Shown: piece after piece, positions 1 through 7,485 of the stretch | How positions within the stretch are numbered: position 1 is the stretch's first letter | Layout of the letters: each line of letters opens with the position of its first letter | NCBI GenBank assembly: GCA_017620205.1 | Contig: JAFZQX010000029.1 | Location: 1 to 55,419 of the forward strand | Direction of reading: 5' to 3' | Source: Clostridia bacterium | GTDB taxonomy: Bacteria; Bacillota; Clostridia; UMGS1883; UMGS1540 | Length of the DNA: 55,419 nt | Position numbers and translations under genes: made by a program | Notes under the pieces: generated by a model | Seen by the model: the letters and a program-made list of their open reading frames with translations, nothing else | Told to the model about the DNA's origin: nothing | The model's database searches: none

Positions 1-113
1 TAGTATATGGCAGAGTTCCCGATGATATTTTTAAAGAATACCGCGATTTGGGAATTCAGATTATTCCTTTTGAAAGTGAGATTTCGAAATCCAAAAGGCA
101 GGTGACTGCTTAA
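1..113 (+). CDS. DUF4417-type protein, C-terminal end only (runs off the window start)
   Basis: The reading frame is open from the window edge and ends at TAA 111-113. It encodes VYGRVPDDIFKEYRDLGIQI and about 17 further residues, which resembles the C-terminus of DUF4417 proteins, a family of unknown function common in Firmicutes accessory regions. The stop overlaps the next start as TAATG, so the following toxin-like gene is probably translationally coupled to it. The same 121 bases recur without a mismatch at 915-1035. The family assignment rests on remembered similarity. Confidence 0.6.
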   Translation, partial: VYGRVPDDIFKEYRDLGIQIIPFESEISKSKRQVTA

Positions 114-121
114 TGGGTGGA
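1..121 (+). repeat. Direct repeat, copy 1 (121 bp, identical to 915-1035)
   Basis: Bases 1-121 equal bases 915-1035 by eye, at an offset of 914. The repeat covers the last 37 codons of the DUF4417-like gene and the first three codons of the following toxin gene, and similarity stops abruptly there. Copy 2 extends further upstream (to about 809), so copy 1 probably continues outside the window. Exact identity implies recent duplication or gene conversion. Confidence 0.95.
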
Positions 122-469
122 AGCGCTAAAGGTGATTTCGGAAACACAAGGGGAAGTCGTGCAAATTCAAAAATTCACCCCGGCAGACAAAATAAGCACA
201 TTGAAGGTACGAGTAACTACAAACGGCAAAAAGCCAATGGAAAAAAGCCAAGTATTTTGACGGATAATCCAAATAAAATGCTGCTAGAAGGTGCCGGAAA
301 AGGAACAAATTACGGTAATAAGGAAGTAATTGATTATGGCAGAGTTGTTGGTAAATTTTATGACACAAAATCCAATCAATATTATGATACAACACGAGCC
401 ACAATTCACTATGATACCAAAGGCAATGCCCATATTGTTCCTGCAGCTCCAAGAGGGTTTAAAAGATAA
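113..469 (+). CDS. Polymorphic toxin type 50 (Ntox50-like) domain protein
   Basis: This 118-residue protein has a short glycine-rich leader (MGGSAKGDFGNT) followed by a domain with KHIEGTSNYKRQ, GKKPSILTDNP, AGKGTNYGNKEVIDYG and a tail with TTRATIHYDTKGNAHIVPA. This pattern matches the polymorphic toxin type 50 domain, a predicted RNase found at the C-terminus of phage head-type and secreted toxins. There is no signal peptide. The start ATG overlaps the preceding stop (TAATG). The next gene, 20 bases downstream, is in the usual immunity-gene position. RNase activity is predicted for the family and was not tested here. Confidence 0.75.
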   Translation: MGGSAKGDFGNTRGSRANSKIHPGRQNKHIEGTSNYKRQKANGKKPSILTDNPNKMLLEGAGKGTNYGNKEVIDYGRVVGKFYDTKSNQYYDTTRATIHYDTKGNAHIVPAAPRGFKR

Positions 470-489
470 ATATTATAGGAGATGATACT

Positions 490-807
490 ATGAATGAGCA
501 AGAATATTTGAAAATGTTATATGTCATAGATGATTATTATGAAGGTGAACCGATTATAATTCAATGGAGTAATGGTTTGAAAGTAAAATGTAAGTCAACA
601 TCCGGTATTTTTGAGAACGATGCTGAACCGGAAGATGATGACTATGTCGGCGAATATTCCATAGGAGTCAGCGAAGTGGAAATCTTAAAAAACGGAAATG
701 ATAATTTAGTAAAAATATGTGATAATTCCATTGAAATTTGTATATGGAATATTCCAGAAAAAATAACAAAAGAGGACGGCTCAGTATTGTGGGAAAGAAA
801 AGAATAA
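490..807 (+). CDS. Probable immunity protein for the Ntox50-like toxin
   Basis: This is a 105-residue acidic, soluble protein with no signal peptide. A ribosome binding site (AGGAGATGATACT) precedes the ATG. I do not recognise the family. Its position immediately 3' of a polymorphic-toxin gene and its small acidic character are typical of cognate immunity proteins. The following DUF4417 fragment begins within its last codons, so the cassette boundary lies exactly at this stop codon. Confidence 0.55.
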   Translation: MNEQEYLKMLYVIDDYYEGEPIIIQWSNGLKVKCKSTSGIFENDAEPEDDDYVGEYSIGVSEVEILKNGNDNLVKICDNSIEICIWNIPEKITKEDGSVLWERKE

Positions 808-808
808 A

Positions 809-1027
809 ACCGTTTCAGTCGGCACACACGGTTGTATCAAAAGCAATATTGACAGAAACTTCTTCAAAAACGGTCTTGCGGAATTGGTCAGACGTCTAAA
901 GCCTAAAACTATTATAGTATATGGCAGAGTTCCCGATGATATTTTTAAAGAATACCGCGATTTGGGAATTCAGATTATTCCTTTTGAAAGTGAGATTTCG
1001 AAATCCAAAAGGCAGGTGACTGCTTAA
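809..1027 (+). pseudogene. DUF4417-type gene, truncated 3' fragment
   Basis: An open frame without its own start runs from about 809 to TAA 1025-1027. It encodes TVSVGTHGCIKSNIDRNFF, then LAELVRRLKPKTIIVYGRVP, and then the same C-terminus as the fragment at the window start. The STYGCIK-like and KPKTIIVYG segments are typical of DUF4417. The 5' part is missing and the fragment abuts the immunity gene, as if a new cassette had been joined through this shared sequence. Confidence 0.65.
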
Positions 1028-1035
1028 TGGGTGGA
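915..1035 (+). repeat. Direct repeat, copy 2 (121 bp)
   Basis: This is the second exact copy of bases 1-121. It ends three codons into the second toxin gene, after which the two toxin genes share only a glycine-rich leader pattern. It probably supplied homology for recombination between toxin cassettes. Confidence 0.95.
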
Positions 1036-1374
1036 GGAATGGGCGGTAATTTTGGAAATACAAACGGTAAAAAACACGAATATAAGAATATAATTTCACA
1101 TTTACCTAAAAATCCAAAGAACCTGCTTAAAAACGGGTGGATAAACACAACTCCTAACGAAATGTCGAAAAAAACATCGTCACAGTTATTTACAAATAAA
1201 AACAGTGGTATCAAAATACGTTTCGATAAAGGACAAAGGGGATTAGGCGGATATGGTGGCAAAGACCATTATCATATTCTTAATCCGAATTCAACAGGTA
1301 AACACGACTATTATTTAGACATAAACGGCAACCCTGTTCCTAAGAATTCCAAGTCATCTCATATAGTACCATAG
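1027..1374 (+). CDS. Polymorphic-toxin C-terminal domain protein (second cassette)
   Basis: This 115-residue protein has the leader MGGGMGGNFGNTNG and then a domain containing LLKNGWINTTP, GIKIRFDKGQ, GKDHYHILNPNSTGKHDYYL and NGNPVPKNSKSSHIVP. The KIRFDKG/DHYH-NPNS arrangement resembles small nuclease-type C-terminal toxin domains of polymorphic toxin systems. I cannot assign a numbered family. It lacks a signal peptide. The start overlaps the upstream DUF4417 stop by one base, as in cassette 1, and an immunity-sized gene follows after 16 bases. Confidence 0.6.
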   Translation: MGGGMGGNFGNTNGKKHEYKNIISHLPKNPKNLLKNGWINTTPNEMSKKTSSQLFTNKNSGIKIRFDKGQRGLGGYGGKDHYHILNPNSTGKHDYYLDINGNPVPKNSKSSHIVP

Positions 1375-1390
1375 GTTTGGAGGTAATAAA

Positions 1391-1768
1391 ATGACAATAT
1401 CTGAATTTATAAAAAAATATAATTTACACGATAGCCTAATAGAATCAATTGATTATGATAAAAACAACTGCACGGTAAGAATAAATATAGATTTTTGTTA
1501 TTGGCAGCAAGAATACTATACTGATGACATGCAAGAAACAGGAGAGATTCAAATTATATTCAGCAAAGTATCGAAATTTGATTGTGTCCCGGTTGAAATT
1601 AATTGTGATGGGATTATTGATGTTCGCCAAACAGAAGATAACGAAATGTATTTAGAGTTTTTAAATGATAAAACAGAAGAATGTCATAGTTTAACTATTG
1701 CCGCTGAATCAGTTAGTGTTTCAAGTATACAAGAACCAACAAAAGGCGATATTTCATCCTTGAAATAA
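1391..1768 (+). CDS. Probable immunity protein (second cassette)
   Basis: This 125-residue acidic protein is preceded by TTTGGAGGTAATAAA, a good ribosome binding site. The N-terminus IKKYNLHDSLIESIDYD followed by alternating beta-strand segments resembles the HDS(L)-type start of several immunity and DUF families with similar folds. I make no numbered family call. The function is inferred from position directly behind a toxin-domain gene. Confidence 0.55.
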   Translation: MTISEFIKKYNLHDSLIESIDYDKNNCTVRINIDFCYWQQEYYTDDMQETGEIQIIFSKVSKFDCVPVEINCDGIIDVRQTEDNEMYLEFLNDKTEECHSLTIAAESVSVSSIQEPTKGDISSLK

Positions 1769-1773
1769 TATAA

Positions 1774-1884
1774 AGTTACAAATCACAGCAGAACCGTGTT
1801 GAACCCCAAAATCACGCGATTCCTCATGAACATACTATTCATTGGGGTAAAGAGGGAAAACCAACATTTAATAGAAGCAAGTAA
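1774..1884 (+). pseudogene. Relic tail of a third toxin
   Basis: A 36-codon open frame without a start follows a TAA at 1771-1773 and ends at TAA 1882-1884. It encodes NRVEPQNHAIPHEHTIHWG and KEGKPTFNRSK. The histidine-rich IPHEHTIHW segment followed by a short basic end looks like the C-terminus of a polymorphic toxin. It lies just before a small immunity-type gene, so it is probably the remnant of a third cassette whose toxin body was lost when the cassette was added or replaced. Confidence 0.5.
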
Positions 1885-1904
1885 AACTAAGGGGGTTTTT
1901 ATCA

Positions 1905-2165
1905 ATGAAATATGATAACAATTTTTTTGACGAACAAGATTTAATACAAGCATTAGAAAGAGGTTGTGATGTGGAATTTCTTTACAAAGATAAAAAATAT
2001 TCTATTACTCATTTTAACAACGGAAAAATAATTATCGGAGAATTCTACAATTCAGACAGTGTAAAAATATATGATAACGCAAAGCAAGCAATGAAATATA
2101 AAATTGGAGATAAAACAATAAAAGATATAATTGTGGAAATGAAAATCATTGATAGGTCTTTTTAA
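1905..2165 (+). CDS. Small immunity-type protein (third cassette)
   Basis: This 86-residue protein begins MKYDNNFFDEQDLIQALERG after AAGGGGGTTTTTATCA. The opening helix and a short KKYSITHFNNGKIIIGEF strand pair resemble small toxin-immunity proteins of Firmicutes, but the family is not identified. It follows the relic toxin tail, so it looks like the surviving half of a third toxin/immunity pair. The next gene begins one base after its stop. Confidence 0.45.
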   Translation: MKYDNNFFDEQDLIQALERGCDVEFLYKDKKYSITHFNNGKIIIGEFYNSDSVKIYDNAKQAMKYKIGDKTIKDIIVEMKIIDRSF

Positions 2166-2166
2166 T

Positions 2167-2478
2167 ATGAGATTACAAATTGAAACCCATGAAAAGAAAG
2201 AAAAAAAGGAACAACCGAATATGAATACCGACGATTGGCGCTTGACAAATCAAATGAATTATTTGTTTCAGAAAAAACTAATTAAAAAACAATACAAACC
2301 GTTTCGTGAAAGCTGGGAACATGATCACTGCGAATTTTGCGGATGCCGCATAGATACGTCCGTGCCATTTGCTTATGCAACAGAAGATAATTATCATTGG
2401 ATATGCGGGGATTGCTATGACGATTTTAAGGAAATGTTTAAGTGGACAACAGTTGATGAAACAAAATCTAAAGAATAG
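2167..2478 (+). CDS. Small zinc-finger-like protein associated with toxin cassettes
   Basis: The 103-residue product contains DDWRLTNQMNYL near its N-terminus and then EHDHCEFCGCRID and WICGDCYDDFKEMFKW, two CxxC pairs likely to bind zinc. Similar small proteins (DDWRL...HCEFC...WICxxCFxDFKE) commonly sit next to polymorphic toxins in Firmicutes and may be immunity proteins. I chose ATG 2167. ATG 2221, just before TDDWRL, is an alternative with AAAGGA upstream. Confidence 0.55.
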   Translation: MRLQIETHEKKEKKEQPNMNTDDWRLTNQMNYLFQKKLIKKQYKPFRESWEHDHCEFCGCRIDTSVPFAYATEDNYHWICGDCYDDFKEMFKWTTVDETKSKE

Positions 2479-2511
2479 AAATATGCCAAATTAATGACAA
2501 CTAATAAAATA

Positions 2512-2550
2512 GAAAACAACTTTGTGCCATGATGGCACAAAGTTGTTTTC
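2512..2550. terminator. Perfect 39-bp palindrome, likely bidirectional terminator
   Basis: Two 19-base arms (2512-2530 and 2532-2550) are perfect reverse complements around a single central base. They end in TTTTC on one strand and GAAAA on the other. The palindrome lies 34 bases after the last toxin-region gene. It may terminate the toxin array, though such an extreme palindrome could also be a transposon-derived end. Confidence 0.6.
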
Positions 2551-2650
2551 ATTGATATATCGCGAGGTTAGAATTCTCCCATCTCTTGTGCCCGCATTTT
2601 GGTGGACTTTGCCTGCAAATCTTGCGACCCCATAAGAAAGGAATATGTTT

Positions 2651-3943
2651 ATGAATACAACATTTAATACAAACACATTAAAAAACGGATTCACGGTTAA
2701 AAGCCTCAGAAACGAACATTTGCACAGTGTTAATGTGGGCATATACATAAAAAAGGAGCCTGAAAATGTATGCGGAATTGCACACATGACTGAGCATATG
2801 TTTTTTAGACGTCTGTCGGACATTCCGCAAAGCAGGCTATATTTTGAAACAGATACAATATGAGCCACTCTTAAAGCGGCTACATATTCCGATTTTATAG
2901 TATTTGATATTACATCATCACCAACCAAAGTTGTTCCCGCCCTCAATCTGATTCTAAAAATATTTGACAATTTTGAGTGGTCAACGGAGGAAATTGCGGC
3001 TGAAAAAGAAGTTGTAAAAAGGCAAATAGAAGAAAAGTATAATTCCTTATATAATAAGGCTGATATGCGCTTTTATCAAGGAACACCCAAAGGAAGTGCT
3101 TTAATGGGAAAGCTATCCGATATTCAGAAAATGAGTGCAAAGCGTATTAATGATTATAAAAAGAGTTGCTTTATTCCCGATAATTGCTGTGTTGTTATTA
3201 CAGGAAATTTCAGTCAAAATGATTTAAACTACTGTATGGAAAAGCTTTCAAAAGTGCCGCCATACGGAAAGCACACAACACAAGAATTATATATTAAAAA
3301 CTTTTCCGTGCGTTCTAGTGAAGACGACAAAATATATTGTGGTTGTGATACTTTTTCAGATGTAAGCATTTCTTTTGATGTAGATGAAAAAAAAGTTAAC
3401 CGTTATGCCGCCGAAATTCTATGCAGTATTTTTGGATATGGTGTCACGTCCAAATTATCCCTTCTTTTAAGAGATCAAATGGGGCTTATCAGCGAAATAG
3501 ATGCCAATACAGAATTTTCAAGCTATTCGGGAAGGATGGTTTTTGAATTTGAAGTCAGCAATTCAAAGCTTATCGATAGTTTAAACGCAGCGTTTGATGT
3601 TTTATCAAACGCAAAAAATGAGCTGACAAAGGTCGATATTGATTCAAATATACTATTCTATACAGAGAACCAATACAGACTTTTGGATGATGCCCGTGAA
3701 CTTAATTTTCTTATAGGCTGGCGCAGCTTTATAGAGAATGAGAATTTGACTTCCGTTGATGATTTGGTTGAAAGGTATTCAAGCATTTCATTAACTGATT
3801 TAAAGCGTGCGGCAAAGCAAATATTCAGTCCTGACAACTTAGTTTTAACCATGACAAATAACAACAGAAAATTAAACAAAAGTAAACTTGTAGAAACTAT
3901 TAATTCTTGCAGGAGCAGATTGGAACGATTGCTACACGGCTAA
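2651..3943 (+). pseudogene. M16-family zinc peptidase gene interrupted by one in-frame TGA
   Basis: One reading frame runs from ATG 2651 (AAAGGAAT upstream; ATG 2645 is also possible) to 3943 and would encode 430 residues, the normal size of a bacterial M16B peptidase. The inverted zinc motif HMTEH (His45, Glu48, His49) is intact. Codon 71 (2861-2863) is TGA, just after YFETDTI and before ATLKAATYSDF, where family members usually have glycine, so a GGA-to-TGA change is the simplest explanation. The downstream part keeps both M16 halves. Other genes here stop at TGA, which argues against genome-wide recoding. Confidence 0.75.
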
Positions 3944-3973
3944 TAGCACAATGGAACAAAAATCACTAAACAC

Positions 3974-4115
3974 AAGGGGCGGTTTGAGGTAAAACTCAAG
4001 CTGCCCTTTGTCATTCCGGTTTTTTTATTTACATTTTTTTCGTTTAAAAAATCTTGGCTTCAATTTGTAAATTTGCAGAGGGTAAATCACAGATATTTTG
4101 ACCATTGTTTGTCAG
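3974..4115 (+). repeat. 142-bp direct repeat, copy A, with a hairpin
   Basis: This segment closely matches 7204-7345. Both begin with a GC-rich hairpin (here arms 3977-3988 and 3995-4006) followed by CTTTGTCATTCCGG, an AT-rich stretch and CAGAGGGTAAATCACAGAT. The hairpin may end transcription of the peptidase gene. The pair flanks the cell-wall-hydrolase/lipoprotein block. Confidence 0.85.
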
Positions 4116-4194
4116 TACGAGAATGCTGTATTCTGTATTTTAGAGAAAAACATTGCTTTTCTCTTAAACTAATTATATAATAGGAGATGAAAAA

Positions 4195-5283
4195 ATGTAT
4201 TATTCCGAGAATATGAAAGATACAGACAAAACCGATACACAAGCTTTGAATATTTTAAAAAAGCTTGGAATTAATTCGACGCCAAATGGGGCGCCCGGTA
4301 ATCCCGGCGGGCTTTTGTCACAGGGTATTCAGACTAACGGGAAAAACAGCACATATTCTGTTGCTAAAAATTTGAGTGCACCAAACGATGATATCAAAGC
4401 CCTGCAGCATTCGCTTAATGTGCTTGAGTTCACTGACCGTGACGGCAAAAAACTTGATGAAAACGGCATTTGGGGCCCTAAAACAGAATGGGCATGGAAC
4501 ACCATGCAAGGAAAAAACAGAGATTCCTTTATGGAAACAGATGATATATACCATCCTTCGGAAAAAGAACAAAACGACAGCAAAAACCTCGCTTCTTCTG
4601 TATATGATACCGACAAAGCAGAAAATGTGTTGTTTTTTGATAAAACAAAGGAAAATATATCTTCTTGGGCTAATAAAGAAAAAGCAAAAGCAGGCTTGGC
4701 TGCAACTGCTTATGACCAATACAAATGGATGATTGGCGCTTCTTTGTCTAATCCCACCTACGCATCGCTAATTGGAGCAAGAATAAATCATTCAATAAAC
4801 AGCGTTGAGAAATATAAAGACTCTATAAACAAGATTGGGAAGGCATATAATGTACGGCCTGATATAATGGCAGGTATTATTTTTAAAGAGCAATTAACAC
4901 AATCAATACCGGATAATTTATCAATATTGGATGCAGAATTCTTGAATATAAGCGATAAGCATTCTGTAGGATTGGCGGCAATTACGCCAACATTGGCACG
5001 GGATGCGTGGCAATATGTCCATACAGGCGTTTACGAATCATTTGTAAAAGGAAAGGACGATGCTGAATTAGCACGAATGCTAACTGACCCTGATTTTAAT
5101 CTTCAAACTTTGGCTGCCGGACTAAGATATATTGCTCAGAAGATTTGTGAAATACCCTATGAACAAATGAATTATTTAACAGACGAACAATGGAAATCAA
5201 TTCTTAACCATTACAATAACGCCAACAATTATAACGAAAAGGTAATGGAATATATTCCTTATATTAATGAATTATTAAAATAA
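4195..5283 (+). CDS. Putative cell-wall-active protein (PG-binding-like and lysozyme-like regions)
   Basis: This 362-residue protein has no signal peptide or membrane segment. Residues about 65-100 (DDIKALQHSLNVLEF...GIWGPKTEWAW) match a peptidoglycan-binding-like repeat. The C-terminal half (about 210-362) contains YNVRPDIMAGIIFKEQLTQS and SVGLAAITPTLARDAW, the layout of a lysozyme/transglycosylase-like fold with Glu of FKEQ as candidate acid. AGGAGATGAAAAA precedes the ATG. The lack of a Sec signal suggests release by another route or an effector of a toxin system. The lipoprotein genes 20 bases downstream could be its membrane-anchored immunity proteins; that is inference. Confidence 0.5.
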   Translation: MYYSENMKDTDKTDTQALNILKKLGINSTPNGAPGNPGGLLSQGIQTNGKNSTYSVAKNLSAPNDDIKALQHSLNVLEFTDRDGKKLDENGIWGPKTEWAWNTMQGKNRDSFMETDDIYHPSEKEQNDSKNLASSVYDTDKAENVLFFDKTKENISSWANKEKAKAGLAATAYDQYKWMIGASLSNPTYASLIGARINHSINSVEKYKDSINKIGKAYNVRPDIMAGIIFKEQLTQSIPDNLSILDAEFLNISDKHSVGLAAITPTLARDAWQYVHTGVYESFVKGKDDAELARMLTDPDFNLQTLAAGLRYIAQKICEIPYEQMNYLTDEQWKSILNHYNNANNYNEKVMEYIPYINELLK

Positions 5284-5303
5284 CATTTTGAAGGAGGGCG
5301 AAA

Positions 5304-5876
5304 ATGAAAAAATACATGGTTTTATTAGTTTTATCCTTGTCTTTTTTTCTCAATGCCTGCAGTCCCCAAAAACCAACCGAGCAAATTGACAAAAACATTA
5401 AAATATCTACAATAAGACAAGCCTATGCTTATGCTGATAACTATGCAAAAAGAAATTTAGGCGACAAATACGTACTGTATAGAATAGAAGGCAAACACGA
5501 CAAAGACTTTAAAGGCGAAATTAAATTTATATATACTAAAAGAGTAAAGCATTCCCCGGACGGCTATTTTGTAATAGTTGATACTGTCAATAACGAGATA
5601 ACATATGACTATTGGCCGGATGCCCACAGCGTGTATGTAGGAAATCCGCATATACAAATAGAGAACTGGGATTTTAACCTTGAAACGGCGCTGACAGAGG
5701 CTTCGGAATTGGGGATTGATTATGACGAGATTCGATGGGATACTTTTTTTGAAGATAGAATTGCCGTAAGCTTTTATAAAAACGGAGCAGAAATTGAACA
5801 TATTATTTATAACACTTTTACGTCTGAGCGCATAACAGACAGGCAGGTGTATATTCCCGATTATATTAAGAATTAA
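5304..5876 (+). CDS. Lipoprotein, unknown family (paralogue of 6620-7195)
   Basis: This 190-residue protein has a lipoprotein signal ending in FLNAC (lipobox cysteine 19). The mature part contains QAYAYADNYAKRNLGDKY, IYTKRVKHSPD, YFVIVDTVNNEI and IENWDFN, a two-repeat alpha/beta layout reminiscent of PepSY-like domains. GGAGGGCGAAA precedes the start. It follows the hydrolase-like gene by 20 bases, so the two are probably co-transcribed. Possible role: cell-surface immunity to the upstream protein (inferred only). Confidence 0.55.
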   Translation: MKKYMVLLVLSLSFFLNACSPQKPTEQIDKNIKISTIRQAYAYADNYAKRNLGDKYVLYRIEGKHDKDFKGEIKFIYTKRVKHSPDGYFVIVDTVNNEITYDYWPDAHSVYVGNPHIQIENWDFNLETALTEASELGIDYDEIRWDTFFEDRIAVSFYKNGAEIEHIIYNTFTSERITDRQVYIPDYIKN

Positions 5877-5906
5877 AAATGATAGGCGAATGAGGGGAAT
5901 AAAAGG

Positions 5907-6506
5907 ATGTGCAGAAATAAACAAAACAAACCGTTATTCAGTAATATGTTGTGCTTTATCGTCCTTCTGGCTTTGACTCTTTCGGGGTGTACTAAACACG
6001 CCGGGCAGTATATTGTTTATAATAATACTTTTGAAGAAATAAACCAAGCCTCGTTCATTATTGCTCAAAATGCATTAAAAACAGAGCCTTACTTAAATGA
6101 AATTCACGGAAGCGCAACAGATGAAATAACAGATTTGCTGTTCGTTTATAAAGACGGAAAAACACATGAAAAAGGATGTTTTGTCACACTGCATCCGGAA
6201 AAAAACACTCTTGAATATTTCCTTGACAGAGAATGCAGAGGCTTCGGCGGAAAGCTACATCATCATACTGACAAGTGGAAGTTTACTTTTGATGAAATGA
6301 TAAACACTGTCAAGAAATATGCTTCTGAGCATAATATTAAATATGATAGTATTGATTTTTGGGCATCACCCGTATATGAAAACGTGTTGGTTATTGATCT
6401 TACCGGAAGTGACAACTCAAGATACAGAGTAAATGCAAATATGGTAAACGGGGCTATATATGAAGGAAAGACTAAAGATATCGGCTTGTGGGGTTACATT
6501 AAATAA
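5907..6506 (+). CDS. Lipoprotein, unknown family
   Basis: This 199-residue protein has a hydrophobic signal and lipobox LSGC near residue 28. The mature region has a similar size and secondary-structure order to its neighbours (helix IIAQNALKTEP, strands LLFVYKDGK and GCFVTLHPEKNTLEYF, then WKFTFDEMINTVKKYASEHNI) but little sequence identity. GAGGGGAATAAAAGG precedes the ATG. It belongs to the same accessory block. Confidence 0.5.
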   Translation: MCRNKQNKPLFSNMLCFIVLLALTLSGCTKHAGQYIVYNNTFEEINQASFIIAQNALKTEPYLNEIHGSATDEITDLLFVYKDGKTHEKGCFVTLHPEKNTLEYFLDRECRGFGGKLHHHTDKWKFTFDEMINTVKKYASEHNIKYDSIDFWASPVYENVLVIDLTGSDNSRYRVNANMVNGAIYEGKTKDIGLWGYIK

Positions 6507-6619
6507 TGAGTGGTTTGGGGACGTATATTTTTGGCACGTTTTCCTTGTGCATTGTAAAAACCGCGGGATACTGAAATGATGTGACTATAAAACTAATGAA
6601 ATTTATAAAGGAGAAAAAA

Positions 6620-7195
6620 ATGAAAATAACCCGAATACTGTTAGCCATAACAGTAATACTGTTTTTACTGTTAACCTTAGTATCAATTGTTTTCCTTTAT
6701 AATATACATACAAACAAGCCAAACATAAAGATCTACCAAAACATTAAAATATCAACCACAAAAGAAGCTTATGCATATGCCAATGACTACGCAAAAAGAA
6801 ATTTAGGCGATAAATATGAACTGCATAGTATTGAGGGCAGCCATGACAAAGACTTCGAAGGTGAAATCATATTTATTTATACAAAAAGGGTAAAGCATTT
6901 TCCCGACGTCTACTTTGTTATAGTCGATACTGCCAATAACGAAATCAGATATAAGTATCAAACAAATGCTAACAGATTGTACGGAAGTGATTTACACATT
7001 GATATTGAAAACTGGAATTTTGATATCGTAAAAGCCATGGATATGGCACAGGAACTTAATATTGATTATGACAGGCTCGAGTGGCATACTGTTTATGAAG
7101 ATAAAATCGCAGTTTTCTTTGTAAAAGACGGAGTAAAAATTGACCAGCTTGATTTTAACACTTTTACAGGGGAGCGTATTATAGCGGGGCAATAA
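6620..7195 (+). CDS. Membrane-anchored paralogue of the 5304 lipoprotein
   Basis: The 191-residue product starts at ATG 6620 behind AAAGGAGAAAAA; an in-frame ATG at 6581 is less likely. It has one N-terminal membrane segment (about residues 4-27) and no lipobox, and then a domain clearly paralogous to 5304-5876: EAYAYANDYAKRNLGDKYEL, IYTKRVKHFPD, YFVIVDTANNEI, NFDI..AM and FNTFTGERI. The two thus keep one external domain but use different anchors. Confidence 0.6.
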   Translation: MKITRILLAITVILFLLLTLVSIVFLYNIHTNKPNIKIYQNIKISTTKEAYAYANDYAKRNLGDKYELHSIEGSHDKDFEGEIIFIYTKRVKHFPDVYFVIVDTANNEIRYKYQTNANRLYGSDLHIDIENWNFDIVKAMDMAQELNIDYDRLEWHTVYEDKIAVFFVKDGVKIDQLDFNTFTGERIIAGQ

Positions 7196-7203
7196 TTCCA
7201 AAC

Positions 7204-7345
7204 AAATGGGGCGGTTTGAGTTAAAACTCAAACTGCCCTTTGTCATTCCGGTTTTTAATTCACATTGTTTTAGTTTAATCAAATCTTAGCCTCAATTAAA
7301 TTTTTCAGAGGGTAAATCACAGATTTTTTGTCCATTATTTGTCCA
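7204..7345 (+). repeat. 142-bp direct repeat, copy B, with a hairpin
   Basis: This is the second copy of 3974-4115. Its hairpin arms are 7209-7220 and 7227-7238 and may terminate the lipoprotein block. The rest of 7346-7450 holds only a dispersed inverted repeat (AAAACCGCG / CGCGGTTTT) and no gene. Confidence 0.85.
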
Positions 7346-7454
7346 TTATTGTTACAAAAAGCCACTAAAAACCGCGACAAGATGCAAAAGTCGGAAGTCT
7401 GAAAAACCCCATAACAGCGCGGTTTTCGAGAGGCTGCAAAAATCCACAAAAAAA

Positions 7455-7470
7455 CCACCCTGAAGGGTGG
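7455..7470 (-). terminator. Rho-independent terminator of the amidohydrolase gene
   Basis: The arms CCACCC and GGGTGG with a TGAA loop are followed, on the minus strand, by seven T residues. The hairpin lies just after the stop of the minus-strand gene at 7486. The plus strand also has TTTTAGTTTTT, so it may work both ways. Confidence 0.8.
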
Positions 7471-7485
7471 CTTTTAGTTTTTAAG

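Noticed and set aside
2861..2863. TGA read as selenocysteine or as glycine (alternative code)
   Set aside because: M16 peptidases do not use selenocysteine at this place, and many clear genes here end at TGA, so a genome-wide code change is excluded. Nonsense mutation is simpler.
2491..2970. Long minus-strand frame across the palindrome and the peptidase start
   Set aside because: It runs through the palindrome and antisense to the M16 coding region, which has a clear zinc motif, and it has no family features of its own.
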